From: Solirubrobacteraceae bacterium
Lineage (GTDB): Bacteria; Actinomycetota; Thermoleophilia; Solirubrobacterales; Solirubrobacteraceae
Reading direction: 5' to 3'
DNA length: 55,057 nt
NCBI GenBank assembly: GCA_030447785.1
Contig: JAUJOF010000012.1
Span: 1 to 55,057 of the forward strand
The notes below the pieces were generated by a model that had not been told where the DNA came from, made no database searches, and worked only from the letters and a program-made list of their open reading frames with translations. The translations under genes and the position numbers were made by a program. Positions within the stretch are counted from its first letter, which is position 1. Every line of letters begins with the position of its first letter. Below are positions 44,913 to 54,014 of this stretch, piece after piece.

Positions 44913-45885
44913 GGTCCGCGTCGACCCCTTGACGGGCCTCAAGGCGATCGTGGCCGGCGAGCGCGCCGGGCGCCCCGGCGGCGGGCTGAGCGCTCCTGCG
45001 CCCGAGCCCATCGACCGCGCGCGGGATCCGTTCCTGGAGGGCCACGAGGACCGCACGCCGCCCGAGGTCTACGCGGTGCGCCCCGGCGGCGCGGGCGCGG
45101 ACACGCCCGGCTGGAGCGTGCGCGTGGTGCCCAACCTGTACCCGGCGCTCGAGCCCGAGGGGCCCGAGCTTGGCGCCGAGGCGCAGCCCGACCTGTTCTC
45201 GGCCTCCCCGGCGCGCGGGCAGCACGAGGTGATCGTCAACGCGCCCGACCCGGTGGTCTCCCTGGGGCAGCTGCGCGTCGAGCAGGTCGAGGGAGCCATG
45301 CAGGCCTGGCGCGCGCGCATGCGCGCCCACGCGCGAGCCGCCTACGTGCACCTCCTCGTCAACGAGCGCCGGGAGGCCGGCGCCTCGCTGCCCCACACCC
45401 ACGCCCAGCTCTACGCGCTGGACTTCGTGCCCGCGGGCATCGCCCGCGAGCGCGAGCGCTTCGGCGCGCACGCCACCCGCACCATGGGCGGCAACCTGCT
45501 GGGCGACCTGGTCCAGGAGGAGGTGCGCCGGCGCGAGCGCCTCGTGGCCGTGGACGACGACGCGGTGCTCATGGCCCCCTACGGGGCGCGCCTGCCCTAC
45601 CAACTCATGCTCGCGCCCCGCCGCCCGCGGGCGCGCTTCGAGGATGACGGGCCAACCGGCGCCGCGCTGATGCACGACGCGCTCAACCGCCTGGCACGGC
45701 GCTTCGGCGCCCCCCCGCCGCTCAACCTGTGGGTGCGCACCGCCCCGCGGGGCGCGGACCATTTCTCCTGGCGCATCGACATCATGCCGCGCCTCACGCA
45801 CCTGGCCGGGCTGGAGCTGGGCGCCGGAGTGCACCTCAACGTCGTCGCGCCTGAGCGCTGCGCCGCAGAGCTGCGTGACATTTGA
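44905..45885 (+). CDS. Galactose-1-phosphate uridylyltransferase-like HIT protein
   Basis: 326 residues from TTG 44905, giving MPEVRVDPLTGLKAIVAGER. The histidine-triad active site SLPHTHAQLYAL (His164, His166, Gln168) is that of GalT rather than Fhit, and WRIDIMPRLTHLAGLELG is the typical GalT C-terminal block. Members transfer UMP or related nucleotides between sugar phosphates; a diadenosine-phosphate phosphorylase-like role is possible. No galK or galE lies nearby, so galactose use is not certain. The stop overlaps the transporter's TTG by 4 bp. Confidence 0.82.
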   Translation: MPEVRVDPLTGLKAIVAGERAGRPGGGLSAPAPEPIDRARDPFLEGHEDRTPPEVYAVRPGGAGADTPGWSVRVVPNLYPALEPEGPELGAEAQPDLFSASPARGQHEVIVNAPDPVVSLGQLRVEQVEGAMQAWRARMRAHARAAYVHLLVNERREAGASLPHTHAQLYALDFVPAGIARERERFGAHATRTMGGNLLGDLVQEEVRRRERLVAVDDDAVLMAPYGARLPYQLMLAPRRPRARFEDDGPTGAALMHDALNRLARRFGAPPPLNLWVRTAPRGADHFSWRIDIMPRLTHLAGLELGAGVHLNVVAPERCAAELRDI

Positions 45886-46805
45886 TCGCGATCGTCCTGG
45901 CCATCGCCGTCTCGACCGCCGTCGGCGTGGTGGCCGAGCGGCGGTCGGGCGGTCGGGCGGTCGGGTGGACCCAGCGGCTGCTGGACATCGTCCTCTACGG
46001 CGTCCTGCCCCCGGTCGCCTACCTCGCGGTGGCCCGTCAGGACCTGGGCGGCGGGGTGGGAGCCGGCCTGGCGCTGGCCTACGGCGAGCTGGCCGTCGTG
46101 GGAGCGCTCGCGTGGTTGGTCGGGAGCAAGCTGCTGGGCCTCCCGCGGCCCGCGGTGGGCGCGCTGATCGTCGCGGTCGCCCTGGGCAACACGGGCTACC
46201 TCGGACTTCCGCTGACCGCCGCGCTGCTGGGCAACGACGCCCTGGGAGCCGCCATCGTCTTCGACCAGCTGGTCAGCGGACCGATGGTCTACCTGGTGGG
46301 CTTCGCCGTCGGCGCGGGCTTCGGCACCCGCGCGGGCGAGGGCGGCCGGGCGCGCGTGCGCGCCTTCTTCATCCGCAACCCGGTGCTTCCCGCCGTCGCG
46401 CTGGGCTTCGTGGTGCCCGACGCGCTGGCTCCGCTCGCGCTGGTCGACGCGGCGGCCTACGTGGTGATCGGCCTCCTGCCCGTGGGCTTCTTCGCGCTGG
46501 GCGTCAACCTCGCGGCGGAGGCCGAAGGGGGCACGGTACGCCTCCCGCCTCGCCTCAGCGCCCCGGTGGCGGTGACCGTGGTGCTGCGCCTGGCGGTCGC
46601 TCCGGCCCTGCTGCTGGCGGCCTCGGTCACGCTCGTGCGCCTGCCCGACGCCTTCCTGCTCCAGGCGGCGATGCCTTCGGGCATCAACGGCATCATCGTG
46701 GCCCACGCCTACGGGCTGGACGTGCGCGTCACCGCGGGGGCCATCGCCTGGACCACCTTGGTGGCGGTGGTGGCGGCGGCGGTGGCCGGGGTGGCGCTGG
46801 CGTGA
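45882..46805 (+). CDS. AEC-family (auxin efflux carrier) transporter
   Basis: 307 residues from TTG 45882. About ten hydrophobic helices in two halves, including LGNTGYLGLPLTAALLG and QAAMPSGINGIIVAHAYG, the AEC/BART conserved elements with crossing broken helices. Bacterial members carry malate, malonate or other organic anions; the substrate here is unknown. TTGA and GTGA overlaps place it in the GNAT-GalT-AEC-dtd run. Confidence 0.9.
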   Translation: MIAIVLAIAVSTAVGVVAERRSGGRAVGWTQRLLDIVLYGVLPPVAYLAVARQDLGGGVGAGLALAYGELAVVGALAWLVGSKLLGLPRPAVGALIVAVALGNTGYLGLPLTAALLGNDALGAAIVFDQLVSGPMVYLVGFAVGAGFGTRAGEGGRARVRAFFIRNPVLPAVALGFVVPDALAPLALVDAAAYVVIGLLPVGFFALGVNLAAEAEGGTVRLPPRLSAPVAVTVVLRLAVAPALLLAASVTLVRLPDAFLLQAAMPSGINGIIVAHAYGLDVRVTAGAIAWTTLVAVVAAAVAGVALA

Positions 46806-47239
46806 GGGCCCTGGTCCAGCGCGTGACGCGCGCCTCGGTCGAGGTGGGCGGCGAGCCGATCGCCGCCATCGGCCCGGGCCTGCTCGTGCTGCTGGGCGTC
46901 GCCCACGACGACGACGAGGCGATCGCCGTGCGGATGGCCGCCAAGCTCCGCGCGCTGCGCGTGTTCGAGGACGGGCAGGGACGCATGAACGAGCCGTTCG
47001 GGGAGCGCGAGGTGCTGTGCGTCAGCCAGTTCACCCTCCTGGCCGACACCCGCCGGGGCAACCGGCCCGGCTTCGCCGCCGCCGCGCCGGCCGAGCTCGC
47101 CCGCGCGCTCTACGAGCGCGTCTGCGACGACTTGGGCGCCCAGCGCGGGAGCTTCGGCGAGCACATGGCGGTCGAGCTGGTCAACGACGGGCCGGTGACG
47201 CTCCTGGTCGAGGTGCCGCCGCCCGGGGCCACCACGTAG
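46802..47239 (+). CDS. dtd: D-aminoacyl-tRNA deacylase
   Basis: 145 residues from GTG 46802. LVQRVTRASVEVGGE opens the DTD fold, SQFTLLADTRRGNRPGF holds the catalytic and substrate-facing residues, and the Gly-cisPro motif is NDGPVTLLVE. It removes D-amino acids from mischarged tRNA. It is the last gene of a coupled run and is followed by the dispersed hairpin repeat. Confidence 0.96.
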   Translation: MRALVQRVTRASVEVGGEPIAAIGPGLLVLLGVAHDDDEAIAVRMAAKLRALRVFEDGQGRMNEPFGEREVLCVSQFTLLADTRRGNRPGFAAAAPAELARALYERVCDDLGAQRGSFGEHMAVELVNDGPVTLLVEVPPPGATT

Positions 47240-47249
47240 GGGTGCCGGA

Positions 47250-47302
47250 GGCGGCCAATGTGGCCGCCGGAGGCGGGCCCCCAGGTCGCGATAGCGACAC
47301 AA
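47250..47302 (-). repeat. Dispersed intergenic hairpin repeat, copy B
   Basis: The reverse complement of 2397-2448 over about 50 bases with few differences. On the plus strand it reads a hairpin GGCGGCCAATGTGGCCGCC, then a GTCGCGATAGCGAC near-palindrome. It lies between dtd and the 206-residue gene, about 20 bp before that start. The GC-rich hairpin could end dtd transcription, but no U-run follows. Confidence 0.65.
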
Positions 47303-47321
47303 GCACATAGGCTGGGCGTTC

Positions 47322-47942
47322 ATGGCACCCGAGCAGCGCCTGGTCCCCCGCTTCGCCGCCGAGCCGCCCCAGGAGCTGCTGCCCTACGGACGCTGGGCGG
47401 TGACCCTGCGCGAGCACTTCCTGGAGGCCGTGGAGAGCATCGACGCCGGCGGCGAGGACCTGGGCGAGCCCCAGGCGGTGGTGTGGTTTCCCGACCGCAC
47501 GTGGCACGGGCGCACCTACGTGCCGGCCGTCGCGCGCACCACCACGGGCCTCGAGCTGTTCGGCTACGTCGCCTACGTCGTCCCTCCCGAAGGGGAGGAG
47601 CCCAGCGAGTTCACCGCGGTCGCGGACTTCACCGCCGAGACCGCCGACGCCAACCCCGACTGGAAGCTCGATCTGTGCGACGAGGTCATCGGGCGCTGGC
47701 GCGGCGAGCAGGGCAAGCAGGCGGAGATGACGCTGGTGTGGGGCATTCCGCTCGTGGCCAACGGCGCCCTGGCCACCGCGGAGCTGGCCCATCTGGCCGT
47801 CGACCAGTGTCCGGTGATGGAGGACCGCTTCACGCTGGTCGCCCCCGACGCCTACCGCGGCGACTTCCTCGACGTGCGCCTGTGGGACGGGCGCGGCCGG
47901 GAGCTGGCCGTCGAGAGCCTGTACGACGACGAGGACGAGTGA
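47322..47942 (+). CDS. Uncharacterised 206-residue protein
   Basis: No family recognised. The ATG at 47322 gives a soluble acidic protein with no TM or signal peptide: LLPYGRWAVTLREHFLEAVES, VVWFPDRTWHGRTYVPA, then FTAETADANPDWKLDLCDEVIGRW, and a tail YDDEDE. The codon use and GC-rich third positions match the neighbours, so it is coding. A nitroreductase starts 4 bp after its stop, suggesting cotranscription. Its 5' region carries the dispersed hairpin repeat. Confidence 0.75.
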   Translation: MAPEQRLVPRFAAEPPQELLPYGRWAVTLREHFLEAVESIDAGGEDLGEPQAVVWFPDRTWHGRTYVPAVARTTTGLELFGYVAYVVPPEGEEPSEFTAVADFTAETADANPDWKLDLCDEVIGRWRGEQGKQAEMTLVWGIPLVANGALATAELAHLAVDQCPVMEDRFTLVAPDAYRGDFLDVRLWDGRGRELAVESLYDDEDE

Positions 47943-47945
47943 CCC

Positions 47946-48455
47946 GTGGAGCTCGAGGAGGCGATCCGCACCCGGCGCACGCACAAGGCCTACGGGGCCG
48001 ACCCGGTGGACCGTGCCACCCTCGAGGAGTTGCTGGAGCTCGCGCGCTGGGCGCCCAACCACCACCTGACCAACCCGTGGCGCTTCCGCGTCCTGGGGCC
48101 GCGGTCGCTCGCCGCCCTCAAGGAGGCGGCCGGTCCCGAGGCGGCGGCCAAGTTCGACCGGGCGCCGACCCTGATCGTCGCCTCCGTCGCGCTGAGCGGC
48201 GATCCCGAGCAGGACGCCGAGGACCGCGACGCGACCGCGGTGGCCGCCTACCTGGTGCTGCTGGGCGCCCACGGACGCGGCCTGGCCGGCTACTGGCGCA
48301 CGCCCGCGGTGCTGCGCAGTCCCGAGGGCCGCGGGGCGCTGGGCCTCGGAGACGACGAGGTCGCGCTTGGCCTGTTGCACCTCGGCCCGGCCCGCCAGGA
48401 ACAGCGCCCGCCCGAGCGCTCCCCCGTGGAGACGGTCGTCAGCTTCCTGGACTGA
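47946..48455 (+). CDS. Nitroreductase-family protein
   Basis: 169 residues from GTG 47946. The FMN-binding RTRRTHKAYGADPVD, LELARWAPNHHLTNPWRF, and RTPAVLRSPEGRGALGLG identify a small nitroreductase. It should bind FMN and reduce quinones, nitroaromatics or enoates with NAD(P)H. It is somewhat short for the family (usually 180-220). Convergent with the solute-binding lipoprotein gene. Confidence 0.9.
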   Translation: MELEEAIRTRRTHKAYGADPVDRATLEELLELARWAPNHHLTNPWRFRVLGPRSLAALKEAAGPEAAAKFDRAPTLIVASVALSGDPEQDAEDRDATAVAAYLVLLGAHGRGLAGYWRTPAVLRSPEGRGALGLGDDEVALGLLHLGPARQEQRPPERSPVETVVSFLD

Positions 48456-48473
48456 CGGGCGGGCGCCACCCGC

Positions 48474-50282
48474 TCACCGCTCGGGCTCCTGGTCGGCGTC
48501 CTCGCCCAGCCACGTCCACGCCAGCGCCCAGGTGGCCTGGCGCTCGTCGACCTCGCCGCGCACGTCGCGCGCGCGCAGCAGTGGGCGCTCGTCCCAGCGC
48601 CAGGGCGCGCCGGGCGCCTGGAAGGCCACCGCGCGGTTGACGTTGGCCCACGCATCGGCCTGCTGGCCCTCCGGGGCATCCAGCGCGTTCGCGATGGCGA
48701 TCTCCACCGCCGGCTCGTCGAGATGCGACCAGGGCTGCGCGCCCGGGCCGCTCGAGTCGCCGTCGAAGCCCGACGCCAGGATGGCTCCGGGCTCGCCCGA
48801 GACAGTGTCCAGCGCCGCGTTGGGGCAGACCGCCACCTGGCTGTCGGGCGCCAGGCAGCGGGCGGCCATCTCGTCACGGGACACGAACTCCAGATCGAGC
48901 TCGAAGCCGGCGCGCGCCAACTGCTTCGCGGTCGCCGCGGCCAGCGCGCGCTCGCGCGGCGCATCCACCGCCAGCGCGGCCAGCGGCTCCCCCTCGTAGC
49001 GGCCTTCGCGCCAGCCGGCGGCCCGCAGCAGGTCCGCGGCCTGGCGCAGGTCGGCGCCCGGCTCGCGCAGCCACGCCATGCCCATGCCCTCCGCGCCGCC
49101 CGAGCGGTCGTGGCCGGGGACACCCGGGGGCAGCCAGTGGGACGCGGGCTCGCCGCCACCCCCGCCCGCCCTCCACAGGGCACGGCGATCGAGCGCGGCC
49201 AGCGCCGCCCGGCGCACGAGCACGTCGTCGAAGGGCGGGCGGGCGGCGTTGAGCGCCACGAAGCGCGTCACCGGCGGGGAAACGCGCACGAGCTGGCGGG
49301 TCCCGCGCCGGGCGGCGCGCCGCAGCGTCGTGGCCGGGATCTCCGGGCCCGCCCACAGCGCCTGGCTGCCGTCCAGCACCCGCTCGCCCGCGGCCTGTGC
49401 GCCGGTGGGCTCGATCGCGATGCGCTCCACGTAGGCCGGCCGTGGTCCGGCGCCGCTCCATGCGGGATTGCGCTCGAGGACCACGGCGTCGTCGGGGATC
49501 GGCGGCTCCCCGTCCTCCTCGTCGTCCTGCGTCTCCGCCTTCTCGGGCGCGCCCGCCGCCGCGCCCGGATCGCCGTCCCCGTCGGCGGCCGCCTCCAGGC
49601 GGGCCTCGGGCACGTAGGGACCCGAGTAGGCGATCTCGTCGCCCTCCAGCAGGCGGGCGCGCGGCGTGGAGGACGGGATGGGCGTGGAGACCGAGGTGGC
49701 CAGGCCGGCGATCGCCAGGCCGGCGGAGGGCCGGCGCAGACGCAGCACGAGCGTGCCCTCGTCGGACGCCTCCACGCCGGGCACGTCGCGCCAGCGTCCC
49801 AGCTGCGGTGGGAGACCGACGAGGTCGCCCAGCAGGCGGCGAGCCGCAGGTCCTGCCACCGGGTCGGCCACCGCGCGCTCGATGCCGTGCTCCACGTCCT
49901 GGGCGACGATCGGATCGCCGTCGGGGCCGAAGCGGCCGTCGCCGCGCAGGGTCACGGTGACCGTGCGCCCGTCCTCGGAGACCCGCGGCGGGCCGTCGGC
50001 CAGGTCGCCGACGGCCTCCTGCTCGCCGGGCGGGTAGGCCAGGACCGTGCGGTGGACCGCGGCGTGCACCATCGCCTGGGAGGGACCGCCCACGCGATGG
50101 GGATCGATGGCCGCCGGCACCCGCACGCCCAGCACGCGCAGCGTGCCGCCGCGCTGGGGCGAGGGCACGTTGGGACGCTCGGGCTCGGCCGCCCCCCATC
50201 CGCAGCCCGCGCCGACCGCGGAGATCGCCGCCACCAGCAGGACGAGGGCGACCACGCAGACGCGAACGGGCCGGCCGGGCAT
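48474..50282 (-). CDS. Family-5 extracellular solute-binding lipoprotein
   Basis: 602 residues from the ATG at 50282. A hydrophobic signal (VCVVALVLLVAAISAVGAGC) ends in a possible lipobox Cys. The body matches SBP_bac_5: PQRGGTLRVLGVRVP at the mature N-terminus, ADGPPRVSEDGRTVTVTLR, and AALDRRALWRAGGGG. An acidic Ala- and Glu-rich insertion (about residues 240-275) interrupts it. Such proteins feed peptide or opine ABC importers, but no permease genes are adjacent. An upstream extension to 50339 seems unlikely. Confidence 0.82.
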   Translation of the reverse strand: MPGRPVRVCVVALVLLVAAISAVGAGCGWGAAEPERPNVPSPQRGGTLRVLGVRVPAAIDPHRVGGPSQAMVHAAVHRTVLAYPPGEQEAVGDLADGPPRVSEDGRTVTVTLRGDGRFGPDGDPIVAQDVEHGIERAVADPVAGPAARRLLGDLVGLPPQLGRWRDVPGVEASDEGTLVLRLRRPSAGLAIAGLATSVSTPIPSSTPRARLLEGDEIAYSGPYVPEARLEAAADGDGDPGAAAGAPEKAETQDDEEDGEPPIPDDAVVLERNPAWSGAGPRPAYVERIAIEPTGAQAAGERVLDGSQALWAGPEIPATTLRRAARRGTRQLVRVSPPVTRFVALNAARPPFDDVLVRRAALAALDRRALWRAGGGGGEPASHWLPPGVPGHDRSGGAEGMGMAWLREPGADLRQAADLLRAAGWREGRYEGEPLAALAVDAPRERALAAATAKQLARAGFELDLEFVSRDEMAARCLAPDSQVAVCPNAALDTVSGEPGAILASGFDGDSSGPGAQPWSHLDEPAVEIAIANALDAPEGQQADAWANVNRAVAFQAPGAPWRWDERPLLRARDVRGEVDERQATWALAWTWLGEDADQEPER

Positions 50283-50320
50283 CGTCCGCACGGTAGAGGC
50301 TGCGCGGCCGGCTCCGGCGG

Positions 50321-50413
50321 CTAGTGGTTCCGAACGCAAGTACGGTCAGGCCCTTCGGCGTGCGGGCACCGGCTGGCAAGGACGCAGACCGTACTTGCGG
50401 GAGGGACCACTAG
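50321..50413. repeat. Imperfect inverted repeat before tRNA-Arg
   Basis: Left arm 50321-50347 and right arm 50387-50413 pair with about four mismatches over 27 bases; the matching core includes GCAAGTACGGTC and CTAGTGG. The 39-base spacer contains no obvious promoter. The element lies between the lipoprotein start and the tRNA. It could be a bidirectional structure, an operator or a mobile-element relic. Confidence 0.55.
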
Positions 50414-50449
50414 GCTTGGCGGCGTGCGGTCGGGTAGCCCGGCCCGCCG

Positions 50450-50523
<74 letters not shown>

Positions 50524-50731
50524 CTGGAGCGGACAGCGGGCCTGAGCGGTGCATCGTCCGGCACGCCGTGCCCGTTGTGCTACCCATACGGGGTGGCTGG
50601 CGTGCCAGAGCTGATCGGCGCAGAACGGCGGGCCCAGACGCGGCAGGCCGCGGTCGGCGCTGCGATCCTCCCTATGCAGCGCAGGAGCTTTGCGTGGGTT
50701 CCTCGTCCGACGGCCTGGGCGTAGACGCGCC

Positions 50732-51604
50732 GTGACACGCTCGACATGGCGCGCGGTGCTCGGCGGTTTCGCCCTGGCCGCCCTGGCGGCGATCGCCGTC
50801 TACGCCGGGGACCTCTTCGGCGCGCGCGAGCGGCGGCCACCGCCCGACGATCAGGCGACCCAGTCGCCGTTCGGCCCCGCGGTCGACCGCGGCGACCTGG
50901 CGGCCCCGGCCACCAGCCGGCGCCGGTCGCAGCCCTACTGGGTGGCGGTCCGGCGCTTCGCCGGCCGCGGCCCGCTCACCACCCCCGCGTTCGCGATCGA
51001 CGAACGCGCGCTGCAGTGGCGGGTGGCGTGGCGCTGTCAGCGCGCACCGCTGCTGATCCTGCCCCAGCGACCCTCGGAGGAGGACGGGGGACGACCCCTG
51101 GCCCAAGCGCAGGAGTGCCCGGCGCGCGGCGAGGGGCGCTCCGTGGCAGGAGGCGCCTTCCGGCTGCGCGTCGCCGCCGGCGGCCCCTGGCGCGCGCGCG
51201 TCGAGGAGCAGCTCGACGCGCCGCTGATCGAACCGCCCACGGCGGCGATGCGCGACCCGCAGACCCGCGTGGTGGCCCGTGGGCGCCTCTACGGGATCGA
51301 CGAGGAGGGCAGCGGAACGCTTGCCGTGTACCGGGAGCCCGACGGCGCGCTGAGCCTGCGCTTCGACGACTTCTACGTGACGCCGAACGTCGACCTCCGG
51401 ATTCGCCTCAGCCACCTCGAGCGGCCGACGAGCACCAGCCAGGTGCAGAAGGCCCCCCACCGCGACGTCGCGTTCCTCGAGGCGACGGCCGGCTCGCTGA
51501 ACCTCCGCCTGCCCGCCGGTGCCCTGCGCAGGGGGATGCGCTCGGTGGTCATCTGGAGCGAGATCACCCGCAACGCCTACGCGGGGGCCAGGCTGCGGTG
51601 GTGA
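50732..51604 (+). CDS. Membrane-anchored DM13-domain protein
   Basis: 290 residues from GTG 50732; TTG 50690 would add 14 residues. One N-terminal TM anchor (VLGGFALAALAAIAVYAG) and a Pro- and Arg-rich outer segment precede a C-terminal DM13 fold (RGRLYGIDEEGSGTLAVY, FDDFYVTPNVDLRIRLS, VVIWSEITRNAYAGARL). DM13 domains are proposed redox or cytochrome-like modules and often occur with surface proteins. The stop overlaps the next gene by GTGA. Confidence 0.8.
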   Translation: MTRSTWRAVLGGFALAALAAIAVYAGDLFGARERRPPPDDQATQSPFGPAVDRGDLAAPATSRRRSQPYWVAVRRFAGRGPLTTPAFAIDERALQWRVAWRCQRAPLLILPQRPSEEDGGRPLAQAQECPARGEGRSVAGGAFRLRVAAGGPWRARVEEQLDAPLIEPPTAAMRDPQTRVVARGRLYGIDEEGSGTLAVYREPDGALSLRFDDFYVTPNVDLRIRLSHLERPTSTSQVQKAPHRDVAFLEATAGSLNLRLPAGALRRGMRSVVIWSEITRNAYAGARLRW

Positions 51605-53123
51605 GGCGCCGGGTGGCCATCGCGCTCGCGCTCGTGCTGGTCGGCACCGCGGGCGTGCTGCTCTCGCCGGTCGTCGAGCCGCCGTCGTCGGCCCGCGTAA
51701 TGGGCAGCGACCGCCCGGTCAACCCCGGAGCGACCGACCTTGGCGACATCAGCGCCAACAACTCCCCCACGATCGCGCGCAACCCGCGCGATCCGGCCAA
51801 CCTGGCCGTCGCCAACCGGATCGACTCCCCGGACTTCTCCTGCGCCCTCAACGTCTCCTTCGACCGCGGAGCGCGCTGGCGGCGCACGCGCGTCCCCATT
51901 CCCGCGGGCGAGGGGCCGAAGTGCTACGCGCCCGACGTCACCTTCTCCGCCGACGGCGCGCTGCACCTCTCCTACGTCACGCTCAAGGGCGTCGGCAACG
52001 TGCCCGACTCGGTCTGGACAGCGAGCTCCCGCGACGGCGGACGGACGCTCTCGCGCCCGCGCCGGGTGGCGGGGCCGCTGGCCTTCCAGGTGCGCATCAG
52101 CGCCGACCCAGGCAACCCTGAGCGGCTGTACCTGACGTGGCTGCAGGCCCGCGACGTCGGAACGCTGAAGTTCCCGCGCCCGGGCAACCCGATCGTCGCG
52201 GCCCGCTCGGAGGACGGGGGGCGACGTGGACGCGGCCGCGCCAGGTCAGCGACCCGGCGCGCGAACGGGTGCTCGCGCCGTCACCGGCGACGGGTCCGAA
52301 CGGTGAGCTGTACGTCCTGTTCCTCGACGTGGGCGGCGACCGCCTCGATTACGAGGGTGCCCACGAGGGGCTGGGAGGCGCGCCCTATACCGGCCGCTTC
52401 GAGCTGGTCCTCGCACGGTCGGTCGACGCAGGGCGCACGTGGGCGGAGTCGGTGGTCGAAGACCGCCTAACTCCGGCCGAGCGCTTCATCGCCTTCGTGC
52501 CGCCGTTCCCGTCCCTGGCGGTGGACGGGCGCCGGGGGCGCATCTACGCCGCCTTCCACGACGCGCGGCTCGGGGCCGCAGACGTCTGGGTCTGGTCGCT
52601 GGGCCCGGGCGCCGCGAACTGGAGCGAGCCGGTGCGCGTCAACGACACCTCTCGCGACGACGCCACGGCGCAGTACCTGCCCAAGCTCGCCGTCGCGCCC
52701 GACGGCCGGCTCGACGTCGTCTACTACGACCGGCGCGACGACCGGGATAACGTGCGCAACGAGGTCTCCCTGCAGTCCTCGACGGACGGTGGCGCCACGT
52801 TCACGCCGAGCTTGCGCCTCTCGAGCCGGCCCTTCGACTCGCGGATCGGCCTGGGCAACGAGCGCGGCCTCCCCGACCTCGGAAGCCGCCTGGGGCTCGT
52901 CGCCGGGGACGACCGCGCGCTGGCGGTCTGGACCGATACGAGAGCCGGCACGGAAGCATCGCTCAAGCAGGATCTGGCCCGCGCGATCGTCGCCTTCCCG
53001 CCGGACGATCCCGGGCGCGACCTGGCCGCGGACGCCCTGCGCTACGGCGGCGTACTCCTCGCCGTGGCCGGCCTGGCGCTGGGCCTGGTGGCCGCGCAGC
53101 GCCGGCGCCGGCCCACTTCCTGA
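51601..53123 (+). pseudogene. Sialidase/BNR-type surface protein, frameshifted
   Basis: GTG 51601 opens a signal peptide (VAIALALVLVGTAGVLLS). The first frame ends in ARSEDGGRR; the second resumes with ATWTRPRQVSDP. A missing G in the run at 52216-52221 explains it: with seven G the text reads SEDGGATWTRP, an Asp-box. Asp-box-like elements are also at SRDGGRTL, SVDAGRTW and STDGGATF. A C-terminal TM (YGGVLLAVAGLALGLVAAQ) and RRRR anchor the roughly 507-residue product. It may act on sugars, but no catalytic sialidase Arg triad is evident. Confidence 0.82.
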
Positions 53124-53234
53124 CGACGTATATGTGCCTTACACCTAGACAAGGTCTCCTGGAAGGAGTACAAAGCCCGCCGCGCACCTATGCGTCAGCT
53201 GGGTGACACCCACATAGCGATCGGAAGGAAGACG

Positions 53235-53822
53235 ATGGACGAGAAGCGACAGAGGATGTGGGTCTTGGGGGCCCTTGCGGCGGTGGCCGCTCCATTGGTG
53301 GTGGCAGCAACGGCGTTCGCATGCGCGAACCTGGCGACCATCAAGCCCAGTGCCCAGTCCGGAGGCCCCGGCGCGCTGGTCACAGTCAAGGGATTCAACT
53401 TCAGCACCCGCGCCGACTCCTCGGCGGTGGCCATCCGGTTGAACAGTCGCCGCGGCGCGGTTCTCGCCGAGCAGCGTGCGGACAGCAGAGGCCGCATGGT
53501 TACGCAGTTCCGCGTACCGAACGCCCGGGTCGGCGACGGCGTGCTCCTCGCCACGCAGACGAAGCCCAACGGCGCCCCGGTCGCCGGCACCCCGGCCCGT
53601 CACCCGTTCCGCGTGCGCGGCGGCTCGAGCTCCTCGGGAGCCGTCCCCGTGGCCTGGTCGTCGCCCCAGCAGGGTCCGCCCCCCGCCGCGGCGCCCATCC
53701 CGGTGGTTCCCATCGCCGGCGCAGCCCTGGCGCTTGTGGCCCTCTCGGCCGGTGGCTTCGCGGTGGCGCGTGTCGCGCGACGCTCCGCGGGCATGCGCGC
53801 TGCGCGTTCGCTGTCCTCCTGA
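53235..53822 (+). CDS. Secreted C-terminally anchored IPT-like protein
   Basis: 195 residues from ATG 53235, preceded by GGAAGGAAG. Signal peptide (MWVLGALAAVAAPLVVAATA), then an Ig/IPT-like β-domain (PGALVTVKGFNFSTRADSS, VTQFRVPNARVGDGVLLA), a Ser/Pro-rich linker, a TM helix (VPIAGAALALVALSAGGFAV) and a basic tail. It probably displays its β-domain outside the membrane. It is followed by a strong terminator-type hairpin. Its role in the BNR cluster is unknown. Confidence 0.78.
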   Translation: MDEKRQRMWVLGALAAVAAPLVVAATAFACANLATIKPSAQSGGPGALVTVKGFNFSTRADSSAVAIRLNSRRGAVLAEQRADSRGRMVTQFRVPNARVGDGVLLATQTKPNGAPVAGTPARHPFRVRGGSSSSGAVPVAWSSPQQGPPPAAAPIPVVPIAGAALALVALSAGGFAVARVARRSAGMRAARSLSS

Positions 53823-53841
53823 GCGACCCTCGTCACTGATG

Positions 53842-53876
53842 CCGGCTTGCCGGGCGGCCACCGCCCGGCAAGCCGG
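53842..53876 (+). terminator. Hairpin terminator after the IPT-like gene
   Basis: A perfect 16-bp stem (53842-53857 and 53861-53876) with a CCA loop, about 20 bp after the stop. The sequence after it is not U-rich, so it may be Rho-independent in the actinobacterial style or an mRNA-end structure. Confidence 0.75.
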
Positions 53877-54014
53877 TCCCCAACCTAGAAACTCCCGGAT
53901 CGCCGTGGCCCCGATTCGCGCGGCGAGCCGGAATCCCTGACCCAGACCACACCCCGGCCATACCCATCCCGGGCGAGCCGAGCCCATAACCTCAGAAGGA
54001 GAGAAGGAGCAAGA

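Noticed and set aside
51601..53123. Treating the two sialidase-like frames as two separate genes
   Set aside because: The break sits inside an Asp-box and a single added G makes one protein with signal peptide and anchor.
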